Shown in pieces: positions 21,216-29,573 of a stretch of 64,000 bases of DNA. Made by a program: the position numbers and the translations under genes. Source of the stretch: a virus. The stretch spans positions 93,998 to 157,997 of IMG/VR virus record IMGVR_UViG_3300045738_001212. One strand, 5' to 3'. Position 1 is the first letter of the stretch; each line of letters starts with the position of its first letter. The notes beneath the pieces were generated by a model. It was not told the origin of the DNA, did no database searches, and worked only from the letters and a program-made list of their open reading frames with translations.

Positions 21216-22277
21216 ATGAGTAATGTTATTGTTACGGGTGTGCTTGGGCAAGATGGCTCCAATATGGCGGACTTCTTGCTTAAGAATACTAGACATAAAA
21301 TTTACGGGATGATGCGGCGTAGTGCCACGCCTAACTTTAAAAACATTAAAGACCTAAAGAGCGTTCGATTTGAATTAGTTTACGGTGATCTAACCGACGA
21401 AGTAAGTATCAACAGGCTAGTTAAGAGAATCAAACCTAGATATTTTATAAACTTCGCAGCAAATTCTTTTGTCGGGTGTAGCTGGGACATGCCATTGCAA
21501 GTGTTCGACACCAATACGACAGGCGTTATCAGGTGCTTGGAAGCTATAAGAAATCACAAACCCAACTGTAGATTTTACAGTGCCGGAAGTAGCGAAGAGT
21601 TCGGTGACGTTAACTACTGCCCGCAAGATATAAGTCACCCTTTAAAACCACGAAGCCCTTACGGAGCCTCTAAGTGCGCGGCTAGACACATGGTTAAAGT
21701 CTATCGAGAAAGCTACAACATGTATGCTGTTCACGGCGTACTATTTAACCACGAAGGCATCAGGAGGGGAGAAGAGTTTGTAACAAGGAAGATCACGAAA
21801 GGAGTTGCTCGCATTTACCACGAAATGAGAGACGTGGATAAATGGAGGCAAAGACACGGAACCAAGCCGGTGTTTGACCCTATAGAACTTGGAAACCTTG
21901 ACGCCAAAAGAGACTGGAGCGACAGCGAAGATTTTGTCCAAGGAGTATGGCTGATGTTGAACCAAAAAAGCCCCAAAGACTATATCCTTGCCAGTGGAGA
22001 AGCTCATTCGATCAAGGAGTTTGTCGAAGAAGCTTTTGGTTGCGCTAAGATAGACGGAAAATGGGCTGGTAAAAATGAAAACGCAGCCTTCCTTCACTCT
22101 TGGGACGAATACAAAGTCGCCCTAGTGAAGGTCAATCCAGAATTTTACAGACCAGCAGAGGTTAACCTTTTGATGGGAGATTCCACTCCTATCAGAAAGG
22201 AGTTAAAATGGAAACCTAAAACAAATTTCACGGGGCTTGTCCGAAAAATGGTGGAATACGACATTAAAAATCCTTGA
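21216..22277 (+). CDS. gmd: GDP-mannose 4,6-dehydratase
   Basis: 353 residues, the normal Gmd length. The NADP Rossmann motif GVLGQDGS is at 8-15. Catalytic Ser/Glu lie in YSAGSSEEFGDV, and Tyr149-x3-Lys153 in SPYGASKCAA. NHEGIRRGEEFVTRKI is the Gmd GDP-mannose-binding segment. It converts GDP-mannose to GDP-4-keto-6-deoxymannose, the precursor of GDP-fucose, GDP-rhamnose or GDP-perosamine. The final enzyme (reductase, epimerase or aminotransferase) is not in this window. Ends the glycan locus; its stop codon lies inside the TTGACT of the next promoter. Confidence 0.95.
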   Translation: MSNVIVTGVLGQDGSNMADFLLKNTRHKIYGMMRRSATPNFKNIKDLKSVRFELVYGDLTDEVSINRLVKRIKPRYFINFAANSFVGCSWDMPLQVFDTNTTGVIRCLEAIRNHKPNCRFYSAGSSEEFGDVNYCPQDISHPLKPRSPYGASKCAARHMVKVYRESYNMYAVHGVLFNHEGIRRGEEFVTRKITKGVARIYHEMRDVDKWRQRHGTKPVFDPIELGNLDAKRDWSDSEDFVQGVWLMLNQKSPKDYILASGEAHSIKEFVEEAFGCAKIDGKWAGKNENAAFLHSWDEYKVALVKVNPEFYRPAEVNLLMGDSTPIRKELKWKPKTNFTGLVRKMVEYDIKNP

Positions 22278-22302
22278 CTTCATTCTGGATTCGCGCTATA
22301 CT
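22274..22302 (+). promoter_or_regulatory. Sigma-70 promoter TTGACT-N17-TATACT
   Basis: TTGACT (22274-22279) overlaps the gmd stop codon. A 17-nt spacer and TATACT (22297-22302) follow. A start at about 22309 would give a 20-nt leader to the ATG at 22330. It probably opens the replication operon that runs through the RecA-like, helicase and primase genes. Confidence 0.75.
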
Positions 22303-22329
22303 CTCATTGTCATTCAACTGACTGAGAGG

Positions 22330-22701
22330 ATGAAGAAGAAAGGTCCAACACCTAAAGGATTCTACCTATTTATGGTGGAAAATTTCCTGAAAGGAAAAGG
22401 AAATCATCTTACCAGCGCGGGGTGGGCTAGGGAAACTAAAATCGCTAAAAAAATTTTTAATTTATACCCCAACGTGTATCTCTGGCACCAGATAGACCTT
22501 GGCTTTCTTTTAAATTCTTTAGCGTATTTTCTTACCCCCGAAGGAAAGTATACGTTGATTACCCAACGCAAAGGGATAGCCTTTAGACTAAAAAAAATTA
22601 AGTCCTACAAGCTTTCCCGCAGGAAGATAGGCAAAGACAAAAAGATCGTTAGAACGAAAAAAACATTAATGGATTTTTTAAATGAGCAAAAAAAGAATTA
22701 A
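22330..22701 (+). CDS. Hypothetical basic protein, 123 aa
   Basis: Start chosen at the ATG at 22330 (GAGAGG just before it and a promoter 28 nt upstream). The longer TTG-initiated frame from 22237 would overlap gmd and the promoter. The product is Lys-rich at the C-terminus (SRRKIGKDKKIVRTKK) with aromatic-rich helices (FYLFMVENFLKG; YPNVYLWHQIDLGFLLNSL). First gene of the replication operon and overlapping the recombinase gene by 20 nt, so a helicase-loader or recombination-accessory role is possible. No family recognised. Confidence 0.6.
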   Translation: MKKKGPTPKGFYLFMVENFLKGKGNHLTSAGWARETKIAKKIFNLYPNVYLWHQIDLGFLLNSLAYFLTPEGKYTLITQRKGIAFRLKKIKSYKLSRRKIGKDKKIVRTKKTLMDFLNEQKKN

Positions 22702-23758
22702 ATCGCTCCTTGTAGACAAAAGATTCAAGGGAGATCACTACAATCACCTAGAAAAAGTAAAATGGATTTGTAGCACGGGCAGTATACAACTAGACCTTTT
22801 CCTTGACGGGGGACTTAGGCCGGGATTCTTCAGGATGTCTGGCGAACCAGAAAGTGGTAAGACTAGTTTCGCCCTTAACGTGGCAAGAATATTTCAAGAA
22901 ACCATCCCGAATGCTTTTGTGTTCTATATTAATGCGGAGGGAAGACTTACTGAAGAGCTTTTGGAGCGGTCAGGAATCGACACCAGCGAAGACAAATGGT
23001 GCAGTTTCGATTCAAATATTTTAGAAACGGCGATGGGGATGGTAAAAGAACTTATTACCGAAAACGGAAGCGGGGAAGACAAGGAGCAGTATCGATATTT
23101 GTTCGTGGTTGACTCTACGGATGCGCTGATAAAAAAGGCAGACCTTAGCAAAAAATTTGACGAAGGGCAGAAAGTAGCAGGGTCAGCGGTTATCTTTTCT
23201 CATGTCGGGAAAGTCACGAGCTTGCCTCTCACCAAGAATGGCCACGCGATGTTTATACTTTCGCAAACTCGATATAAAATGAACATGGGTATGGGCACGG
23301 GGATGGGGACCACCCAATCAGGCGGGAAGGCTCTCAATTTCTACAGTTCCCTTATCGCTGAGATTAAACCTCTTTGGACTGATCTTTATATCTGGGAAAA
23401 CCCAAGCGGAGCATCTATAGAGAAGAAGGGTAAAAGATTAGGCCACCAATGCGTTCTTAAATTTACTAAAACCCGCAACGAAAAAACAGGGCAAACGGTA
23501 GAAGTGCCGATCAAATACGGATCGAAAGGAGAAGGCTCAATATGGGCTGAACATGAAGTTATGAATCTCTGTTTGCAATTCGAATTTCTTCACAAGAAAA
23601 ACGCTGGGTGGTTTGAATTTGATAAAGAACTGGTCGAAGACGCAAAAAGCGTTGACCTCAAGCCGAAACATCAAGGACTAAACAATTTAATTGGCTACTT
23701 AGAAAAAAACGAAGAGGTGACGCAGTTTCTTATGAACAAGTTTAAACAATTACTATGA
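22682..23758 (+). CDS. RecA/UvsX-like recombinase
   Basis: 358 residues. Walker A is GEPESGKTS (54-62). Walker B is YLFVVDSTDALIK near 138-150. A RecA-style MFILSQTRYK motif follows, then a glycine/methionine-rich L2-like loop (MGMGTGMGTTQSGGKA) and a conserved C-terminal strand region. The closest functional analogue is T4 UvsX, which catalyses strand exchange and recombination-dependent replication. It overlaps the upstream gene by 20 nt and the nuclease by 4 nt. Confidence 0.88.
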   Translation: MSKKRIKSLLVDKRFKGDHYNHLEKVKWICSTGSIQLDLFLDGGLRPGFFRMSGEPESGKTSFALNVARIFQETIPNAFVFYINAEGRLTEELLERSGIDTSEDKWCSFDSNILETAMGMVKELITENGSGEDKEQYRYLFVVDSTDALIKKADLSKKFDEGQKVAGSAVIFSHVGKVTSLPLTKNGHAMFILSQTRYKMNMGMGTGMGTTQSGGKALNFYSSLIAEIKPLWTDLYIWENPSGASIEKKGKRLGHQCVLKFTKTRNEKTGQTVEVPIKYGSKGEGSIWAEHEVMNLCLQFEFLHKKNAGWFEFDKELVEDAKSVDLKPKHQGLNNLIGYLEKNEEVTQFLMNKFKQLL

Positions 23759-24168
23759 GGCTATACAGCACAGCAGGAAGACTGGTCAACAAAAACGTTA
23801 GCAAGTACCTGATAGACTGGGACAAAAAATCCAGATCGAAAATACAATTTAGAATAAAGCAATTTTTAAAAGAGCACTGGCAGAATCATATTGTTTATGA
23901 AGAGTTTCCAGTGTACGGGACGAGACTGAAAGTGGACATATTAAACGCGACAAAGAAAATAGCGGTAGAGGTGAACGGGAATCAGCACACCTCTTTTAAC
24001 AAGTTCTTTCACAAGACTCGCATTAACTTTTTGCAGTCCCTCAAAAGGGACCACAAAAAACTAGAGTGGTTGAAAACAAACGACTTTGAACTAATAGAAA
24101 TAGAAGAAAAAGAAGTTCCTTTGGTGACATATAAGTTTATCAAGGACAAATTTGGGATAGAAATATGA
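23755..24168 (+). CDS. Vsr/DUF559-like PD-(D/E)xK endonuclease
   Basis: 137 residues. The nuclease core is LKVDILNATKKIAVEVNGNQH (59-78): Asp61, Glu72 and the Asn74/Gln77 pair. RDHKKLEWLKTNDFELIEIE follows at 98-116, the standard tail of Vsr/DUF559 restriction-like nucleases. It lies between the recombinase and helicase genes with 4-nt overlaps on both sides, pointing to a recombination or replication-repair role rather than restriction. Confidence 0.8.
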   Translation: MRLYSTAGRLVNKNVSKYLIDWDKKSRSKIQFRIKQFLKEHWQNHIVYEEFPVYGTRLKVDILNATKKIAVEVNGNQHTSFNKFFHKTRINFLQSLKRDHKKLEWLKTNDFELIEIEEKEVPLVTYKFIKDKFGIEI

Positions 24169-25661
24169 CGGCACTTTATTCATACAACATAGAAAAACAC
24201 GTATTGGGAGGGTTAGTGAAGAACCCAGAGGTATTTGCGGACATTGACACGTTCGTTACGGAGAAAGACTTTTACTCAGATGTACACTCAACAATTTATT
24301 GCTGTGTCAGGGACATCCTGCTTAAGGATTCAAAAATTGATCAAGTCATTCTGGCCCAGAGAATTAAGAACTTAGGGATATCATTCAAGGATGATATTAA
24401 TATTTTCGATTATATTGATTCAATTTCATTTACCCATATCACGGCGAAGGCGACCATAGAATCAGCAAAGGAACTTGTTTCCCTTAGAGTCAGAAGAGAC
24501 CTAGATGCGACTGCGGACAAAATCAAGAGGCACATAAAAGACACGCTAGACAAAGGGATATCTACCGTTATATCTGAAGTGGATGCTATTTATGGAGAAA
24601 AAGTTTCGGGCTACTACTCGGAAGAAAACGGTCCACAACGTCTCCTTAGTAGGATCATTGAAGAGATAGAAATCCGAAGCAACTCCGAAAACGAACTGGA
24701 AGAAATAGGATTCGCTGTCCCCTATCCAGAATTCAACAGGCTCTATGGGGGGCTTAGACCCAAATGCCTTTACTCGATAATTGCCCGCCCCGGCAACGGC
24801 AAGACCACGTTTCTTAATGACCTTGTTTTCAAAACTTGCATAAGCAGCAAGGTGAAAGCTCTTATCCTAGATACAGAAATGCCAACTGAAGATATAGAAT
24901 TTAGGATGTTCTCTGCAATTTCTCAGGTTCCCGTATGGCATCTAGAGACTGGGCAATGGAGGAGGAATACTGAGCTAGTACGAAAAACGAATGAAGGGTT
25001 TGTCAAAGTTAAAGAGTATCTCAAAGAAAATCAAGTCGATCACTACTTTATTGGGGACAAGTCAATTGACGAAGTGTGCTCCATTGTGAGAAGGTGGAAG
25101 CTTTCTGAGGTAGGGAGAGAGAACAGGTGCATTATAGCCCTTGACTACCTAAAGCTGACTGGGGAAAAAGTAAACCAGTCGTGGCTTGAATATCAGGCTA
25201 TTGGAGAAAAGGTTAACAAGCTAAAAAAACTAGCGATAGAAATCGATTGCCCCATCATCACCGCTGTCCAATCTAATCGGAGTGGGGAAGGTCGAAGGGT
25301 GGGAGACCCGGTTGACTCTAGCGTAATATCTCTTTCAGATAGGATTCAATGGTTTTCTGATTTCACCGCGTTTCTTACTCGAAAAATCAGAGAAGAGATG
25401 GCTTGGGATGGGGAAGATTATGGCACCCACATGCTTGTACCATTCAAAACGAGATATCAAGGAAGAGACGCGGCGGGACATCAAGACCTAGTAAGGAGAA
25501 GAGACCCCAATGGCAGAGAGAAATACTATAATAACTTTTTAAATTTTCATATTGAAAACTTTAATGTAGAAGAAAGAGGGTCACTACATGACATAGCCGA
25601 AAGAGAAAGAGCGCAGCATACGCCAGATGACGCCAGCGAAAGGGATGGAGAGTTGTTGTAA
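24165..25661 (+). CDS. DnaB-type replicative helicase
   Basis: 498 residues. The N-terminal helical domain opens YSYNIEKHVLGGLVKNPEVF (5-24) like the DnaB N-domain, which contacts primase. Walker A is ARPGNGKTTFL (about 206-216), a DnaB-like LDTEMPTEDIEFRMFSAIS follows, Walker B sits in CIIALDYLKL, and the helicase motif is PIITAVQSNRSGEG. Drives fork unwinding with the TOPRIM primase encoded immediately downstream (adjacent stop/start). Full length for the family. Confidence 0.93.
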   Translation: MTALYSYNIEKHVLGGLVKNPEVFADIDTFVTEKDFYSDVHSTIYCCVRDILLKDSKIDQVILAQRIKNLGISFKDDINIFDYIDSISFTHITAKATIESAKELVSLRVRRDLDATADKIKRHIKDTLDKGISTVISEVDAIYGEKVSGYYSEENGPQRLLSRIIEEIEIRSNSENELEEIGFAVPYPEFNRLYGGLRPKCLYSIIARPGNGKTTFLNDLVFKTCISSKVKALILDTEMPTEDIEFRMFSAISQVPVWHLETGQWRRNTELVRKTNEGFVKVKEYLKENQVDHYFIGDKSIDEVCSIVRRWKLSEVGRENRCIIALDYLKLTGEKVNQSWLEYQAIGEKVNKLKKLAIEIDCPIITAVQSNRSGEGRRVGDPVDSSVISLSDRIQWFSDFTAFLTRKIREEMAWDGEDYGTHMLVPFKTRYQGRDAAGHQDLVRRRDPNGREKYYNNFLNFHIENFNVEERGSLHDIAERERAQHTPDDASERDGELL

Positions 25662-26585
25662 ATGGACAATCCCATTAAAAACATATTAATTGAAATTGGA
25701 TACGACCTGATGGATCGCGGGAAAAACTATAGGGCTAAACCCCTGTACCGCGACTCTGACAGCGGCGATGTATTGTCTATTGATAAAGAGTCTGGGGTAT
25801 GGTATGACTTCAAAGAGAGAAAAGGGGGCAAATTCGAGGAACTCGTTAGGCTTTCCTTGAAGCAAGGAGACGTTTCCGAAACTAAAGAGTGGCTAAAATC
25901 TAGAACGAATGGGTACGCAATCGTTCGTAATAAAAAACCAGAAATTAAAACACCAAAAAAATACTCAAAGGAAATACTCCTAAAGCTGCAAAAGGACCAC
26001 TCTTATTGGCTAGGAAGAAACATAGATAAAGAAACGCTAGAGGTTTTCGATGGGGGCTTGGCAAACTCTGGGCAGATGGCGAACAGGTATGTATTCCCCA
26101 TCTTCAACTCTCAAGATGACCTAGTTGGTTTTACGGGAAGATACGTGAAGGAAATTCCAAAAGAATTCAAAATACCAAAATGGAAGCATGTAGGGACGGT
26201 CTCTAACTGGTGCTATCCATTAAAGCATAATCTCAAAGACATACGAGAAGCGAAGAAAGTCATCCTAGTAGAGAGCGTGGGAGATATGCTTTCCCTTTGG
26301 AATGCGGGAATAAAATACTCCGTGGTTACATTCGGCCTAACGATAAGCAAAGCTATTACTATTGTGTTGCTTAAAATGGATGTCCAAAAAGTTATAATCT
26401 CTTTCAACAACGATAGCCAAAATAACCACGCAGGGAACAAGGCGGCAGAAAAAGCGGCCAGTAGACTTTACTATCACTTTGACAAGCAGCAGGTGAGAGT
26501 CGCTCTGCCTACTAAAAATGATTTCGGAGAGATGACGAGAAAGGAAATCCAGCAGTGGTGCTCGACTGCTCTTGGGGATGTCTAA
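25662..26585 (+). CDS. TOPRIM DNA primase with degenerate zinc domain
   Basis: 307 residues. Residues 25-66 (AKPLYRDSDSGDVLSID ... GVWYDFKERKGGKFEELVRL) follow the DnaG CHC2 zinc-finger shape, but the Cys/His ligands are all replaced. A TOPRIM domain follows: VILVESVGDML (200-210, Glu204, Gly207, Asp208) and SFNNDSQNNHAGNKAA (247-262), in place of the usual Asp-x-Asp. The helicase-binding C-domain of DnaG is missing, a common phage reduction. Encoded directly after the helicase gene; makes RNA primers. Confidence 0.85.
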   Translation: MDNPIKNILIEIGYDLMDRGKNYRAKPLYRDSDSGDVLSIDKESGVWYDFKERKGGKFEELVRLSLKQGDVSETKEWLKSRTNGYAIVRNKKPEIKTPKKYSKEILLKLQKDHSYWLGRNIDKETLEVFDGGLANSGQMANRYVFPIFNSQDDLVGFTGRYVKEIPKEFKIPKWKHVGTVSNWCYPLKHNLKDIREAKKVILVESVGDMLSLWNAGIKYSVVTFGLTISKAITIVLLKMDVQKVIISFNNDSQNNHAGNKAAEKAASRLYYHFDKQQVRVALPTKNDFGEMTRKEIQQWCSTALGDV

Positions 26586-27552
26586 AAATAAAAAATATCT
26601 ATCAGCTTCTAGAATCAAGACCTTAGAGTCCTGTTCTTGGCTGTATTGGTGTCATTATCATTTAAAGATTCCCCAAGGGGGGAACTCTGGCATGTGGATG
26701 GGTAGCGTTTGTCACTTGGTTCTGGAGTTATTACTACTACCCAAGCACAAAAAACATTACGATCTAATTACCGAAGCCAAAACGATAGAAGCTTCGAAGC
26801 CCATCCAGAGGCTGGTCATAAAGCACCTTAAGTCGTATGGAATATACGAGGACGAGTTCTATAAGATGGTTGACAAGATGCTAGTCATCGGTCTCAACCA
26901 AGACTTCTTTGTAGAGGGGGCTGAACTGGAAGAGCCAGAAATTGAATTTGATATAGAAAGCGAAGACCCAGAATATAGAATCTATGGGTTCATTGACAAA
27001 GCTGCTCGGTTCGAGAAAGAAAAGAAAATTGTTATCTCTGACTACAAGAGTAGCAAAAAGAAATTTACCGGAGAAGGATTAGACTCTAATGTGCAAGCGT
27101 TAATGTACAGCTTGGTAGCTAAGAAGATGTGGCCGAAGCTGAAACCTGTCGTTGAATTTATTTTTTTAAGATTTCCGAGAGCCCCCATTCAAAAACTAGA
27201 GTTCAGCGACGATGCCCTGAAGGGGTTTGAGTATTATCTTGAGGCAATGTTTAAGAGGGTGACAGAGTTTAGTGAGAAGGACGCCGCTTCAGATTTCGCA
27301 GCAGTAAAACCCAAGCCTTCTGACGGGGGGTGGGGTGGGTGTCTCAACTGCGGGTTTGCTCGATACGAAGGGCACTTGAAAAAAGACGGCAACCCCATGT
27401 GGCACTGTCCATATAAGTTTAGCTTTGATTACTATGCGCTGAAGGATAAGGAAGGAGAAATGGTTAAAACGAACCTAGAGAACGTCTTTACCCCGAAAGA
27501 GGGCCAAAAGGTGGTAAGGATGAAGTACAAGGGGTGCCCACATTTTTCTTGA
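26578..27552 (+). CDS. RecB/Cas4-like PD-(D/E)xK nuclease
   Basis: 324 residues from the ATG at 26578, overlapping the primase gene by 8 nt; an in-frame TTG six bases earlier is less likely. The N-terminus LSASRIKTLESCSWLYWCHY is the RecB-nuclease SxSRIxxFxxCPxxY motif, followed by a GxxxH element (MGSVCHLVLELLLL). The active site is VISDYKSSKKKF (Asp-x-Lys) with a downstream QALMYSLVAKKM (QxxxY). C-terminal cysteines GGCLNCGF and WHCPYKF could complete a Cas4/AddB-like 4Fe-4S cluster with Cys12 or Cys17. Processes DNA ends, probably with the RecA-like protein. Confidence 0.85.
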   Translation: MSKNKKYLSASRIKTLESCSWLYWCHYHLKIPQGGNSGMWMGSVCHLVLELLLLPKHKKHYDLITEAKTIEASKPIQRLVIKHLKSYGIYEDEFYKMVDKMLVIGLNQDFFVEGAELEEPEIEFDIESEDPEYRIYGFIDKAARFEKEKKIVISDYKSSKKKFTGEGLDSNVQALMYSLVAKKMWPKLKPVVEFIFLRFPRAPIQKLEFSDDALKGFEYYLEAMFKRVTEFSEKDAASDFAAVKPKPSDGGWGGCLNCGFARYEGHLKKDGNPMWHCPYKFSFDYYALKDKEGEMVKTNLENVFTPKEGQKVVRMKYKGCPHFS

Positions 27553-27576
27553 CACAGGCCAGAAACATGGTATAAT
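27549..27576 (+). promoter_or_regulatory. Sigma-70 promoter TTGACA-N16-TATAAT
   Basis: Perfect consensus boxes (27549-27554 and 27571-27576). The GTG start at 27584 lies 7 nt beyond the -10, exactly where transcription should begin, so the mRNA is predicted to be leaderless. The -35 overlaps the TGA stop of the nuclease gene. Confidence 0.9.
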
Positions 27577-27583
27577 CTTACCT

Positions 27584-28939
27584 GTGACCGAATGTATTCC
27601 ATTATTTAAGTCTCACTATTCGCTAGGGAGGTCTATCCTTACTTTGAATAGCCCCGGAGAACACGCTGATGAATCTCCGGTCTCAATTTTCGATATCCTT
27701 ATTGAGAATAAAATCGAAGAGCTCTTCCTCTTAGAAGATTCTTTCGGAGGCTTCCTGCAAGCGCACCAAAATTGTAAGGAGAATAATATCAAACTTAACT
27801 TCGGGTTAAGGTTTAATTTTCTATGTGACGTTAAAGAAAAAAATGAAGAAGCCCTTAAGTCTAGGTGCAAATATTCCATCTTCGCCAAGAATAACGAGGG
27901 CTACAAGCGGCTTGTAAAAATCTGGAGCCTCGCAGCGAAAGAGGGCTTTTATTATACACCTAATCTTGACTTTAAAGTCTTACGGGACTTTTGGAATGAC
28001 GACGACTTATTGATGTGCGTACCGTTCTACGACTCGTTCTTACACAGGAACACCCTAGAGGGTGCTGTCTGCATACCCGACTTTGAATACTGTAAGCCTG
28101 TACTTTTTTTAGAAGATAATGATGTTCCATTTGATTACCTTATAAGGGACAGGGTAGAAGCCTACGCTAAATCTTCCGGTCTCCTTACTCAAGAAGTGAA
28201 AAGCATTTTCTACAAAGGAAAGAAAGACTTCATGGCTTATCTTACGTTTAAATGCGTTAACAAAAGGTCCACGTTAGACAGGCCCAACATGGACCATATG
28301 TGCAGTGATGAATTTTGCTTCGAAAGCTGGGCGAAACAAAAGAAGCTAAAGGTTGCTGACGACAAACCCAAAAAAAAAGTCGCTGTTCCTAAGAAGGAGA
28401 AAGACAATGTGATAGTTCTGACAAAAGAACAACAGAAATACGCAAACCAAATCGGAGCTAAACGACAAAAATATAACGAATCTATAAACAAAAAAGATGC
28501 TTACGGCTTTAAAGGCAACGGAGAAAAAATTCACATACAAGGAGCAAGAGCAGAACTGTCCGTATCCCTAATTCTAAAGCAAGATTGGACAGATTTTAAG
28601 AAGAACTATACGTCCATAATGGCTGATGTTGGAAAGAATATTCAAGTTAGAAGCACTAATTACAGAGAGGGTAACCTTTTGGTCCACCCGAAAGACAAGG
28701 ATGATCAGGTTTTTGTTTTGGTGAAATCTCATAACTATCCAGAGATGGAAATTTCTGGTTGGATTCTGGGCAAGGACGCCAAAAGAAAAGAGTTTTGGGA
28801 GGATGGTACTAACTGGCCCAAGTTTAAGGGGCGAGCTTGCTATCGGTTCCCTTATGAAAGACTAAATCCGATTACAACTTTAGAATCACTGGGTGTAATT
28901 ACAAAGAAGGCTGAAGGAATCGGGGGTACCCATGCGTGA
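27584..28939 (+). CDS. PHP-like N-terminal part of DNA polymerase III alpha plus extra domain
   Basis: 451 residues, GTG start. Residues 1-245 follow the Pol III alpha PHP domain: LFKSHYSLGRSIL (cf. LHxHSxYSLLDG), FLLEDSFGGFLQAHQNC (cf. TDHGxxxGAxxFYxA), INFGLRF-type strand, and the exit segment NKRSTLDRPNMDHMCSDEF. Most metal-binding His/Asp residues are lost, so it is probably structural. After a Lys-rich linker (KKKVAVPKKEKD), residues about 318-440 form a second domain with GARAELSVSLI and IQVRSTNYREGNLLVHP, recalling restriction-like folds. The catalytic core is a separate gene downstream. Confidence 0.75.
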   Translation: MTECIPLFKSHYSLGRSILTLNSPGEHADESPVSIFDILIENKIEELFLLEDSFGGFLQAHQNCKENNIKLNFGLRFNFLCDVKEKNEEALKSRCKYSIFAKNNEGYKRLVKIWSLAAKEGFYYTPNLDFKVLRDFWNDDDLLMCVPFYDSFLHRNTLEGAVCIPDFEYCKPVLFLEDNDVPFDYLIRDRVEAYAKSSGLLTQEVKSIFYKGKKDFMAYLTFKCVNKRSTLDRPNMDHMCSDEFCFESWAKQKKLKVADDKPKKKVAVPKKEKDNVIVLTKEQQKYANQIGAKRQKYNESINKKDAYGFKGNGEKIHIQGARAELSVSLILKQDWTDFKKNYTSIMADVGKNIQVRSTNYREGNLLVHPKDKDDQVFVLVKSHNYPEMEISGWILGKDAKRKEFWEDGTNWPKFKGRACYRFPYERLNPITTLESLGVITKKAEGIGGTHA

Positions 28940-29573
28940 GCACCTACTTAGATTCGACAAGTCTAAGACTTATGTATTCATAGATTGCGAGACGTTCAAC
29001 CTGTGTCTAAACAAGGTCTATAATCTTCCTTGGCAAATAGCGATGATCAAGGCTGTTGCTGGTAAAAAAATTGCCGAAAAGAACTTCTATATTAAATGGA
29101 AAACAGACCTGAAAATAGGAGACGAAGCCGCTAGGATTACCCGCTATAGCCAAAAAACGATGGACGAGAAGGGCATCTCTCCAGAAGAAGCTTTCCCCAC
29201 GATACGAGACTGGTTGGATAACTCTGATTGGATAATCGCTCATAACATGCTGGGGTTTGATCTTTACCTAATAAAGGACTATTACAGGCTGAATAACCTT
29301 GATTATAAGCACCTGATGCCCAAGATTCTTGACACCAACTCCCTCGCTAAGGGTGTTAAGCTTGACATCCCCTACAAGGAGGATGAGGGGTCTTTAATTG
29401 AGTACCAGTATAGGATGACCAATATGCGTAAAAAGGGCGTTAGAACGAACCTGATGGCCTTGGGGAGGGACTATGACATCGAACATGACAGCGACAAACT
29501 CCACGATGCTATAGTAGATTTGGAACTTAATCTGAAAGTCTGGAACAAGCTAAAATGGCAGATAGAAATATAA
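28932..29573 (+). CDS. DnaQ-like 3'-5' proofreading exonuclease
   Basis: 213 residues. DEDDh motifs are FIDCETF (Asp18, Glu20), IIAHNMLGFDLYLIKD (Asp110) and LHDAIVDLE (His191, Asp196). It is the epsilon-type proofreading activity, expressed from a gene lying between the two parts of the polymerase alpha polypeptide. Overlaps the PHP gene by 8 nt and the polymerase core gene by 19 nt, so the three are surely co-translated. Confidence 0.9.
   Translation: MREHLLRFDKSKTYVFIDCETFNLCLNKVYNLPWQIAMIKAVAGKKIAEKNFYIKWKTDLKIGDEAARITRYSQKTMDEKGISPEEAFPTIRDWLDNSDWIIAHNMLGFDLYLIKDYYRLNNLDYKHLMPKILDTNSLAKGVKLDIPYKEDEGSLIEYQYRMTNMRKKGVRTNLMALGRDYDIEHDSDKLHDAIVDLELNLKVWNKLKWQIEI

Noticed and set aside
22237-22329. 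Longer version of the 22330 gene starting at TTG
   Set aside because: It would lie inside gmd and across a consensus promoter; the ATG at 22330 is preceded by a purine-rich site.
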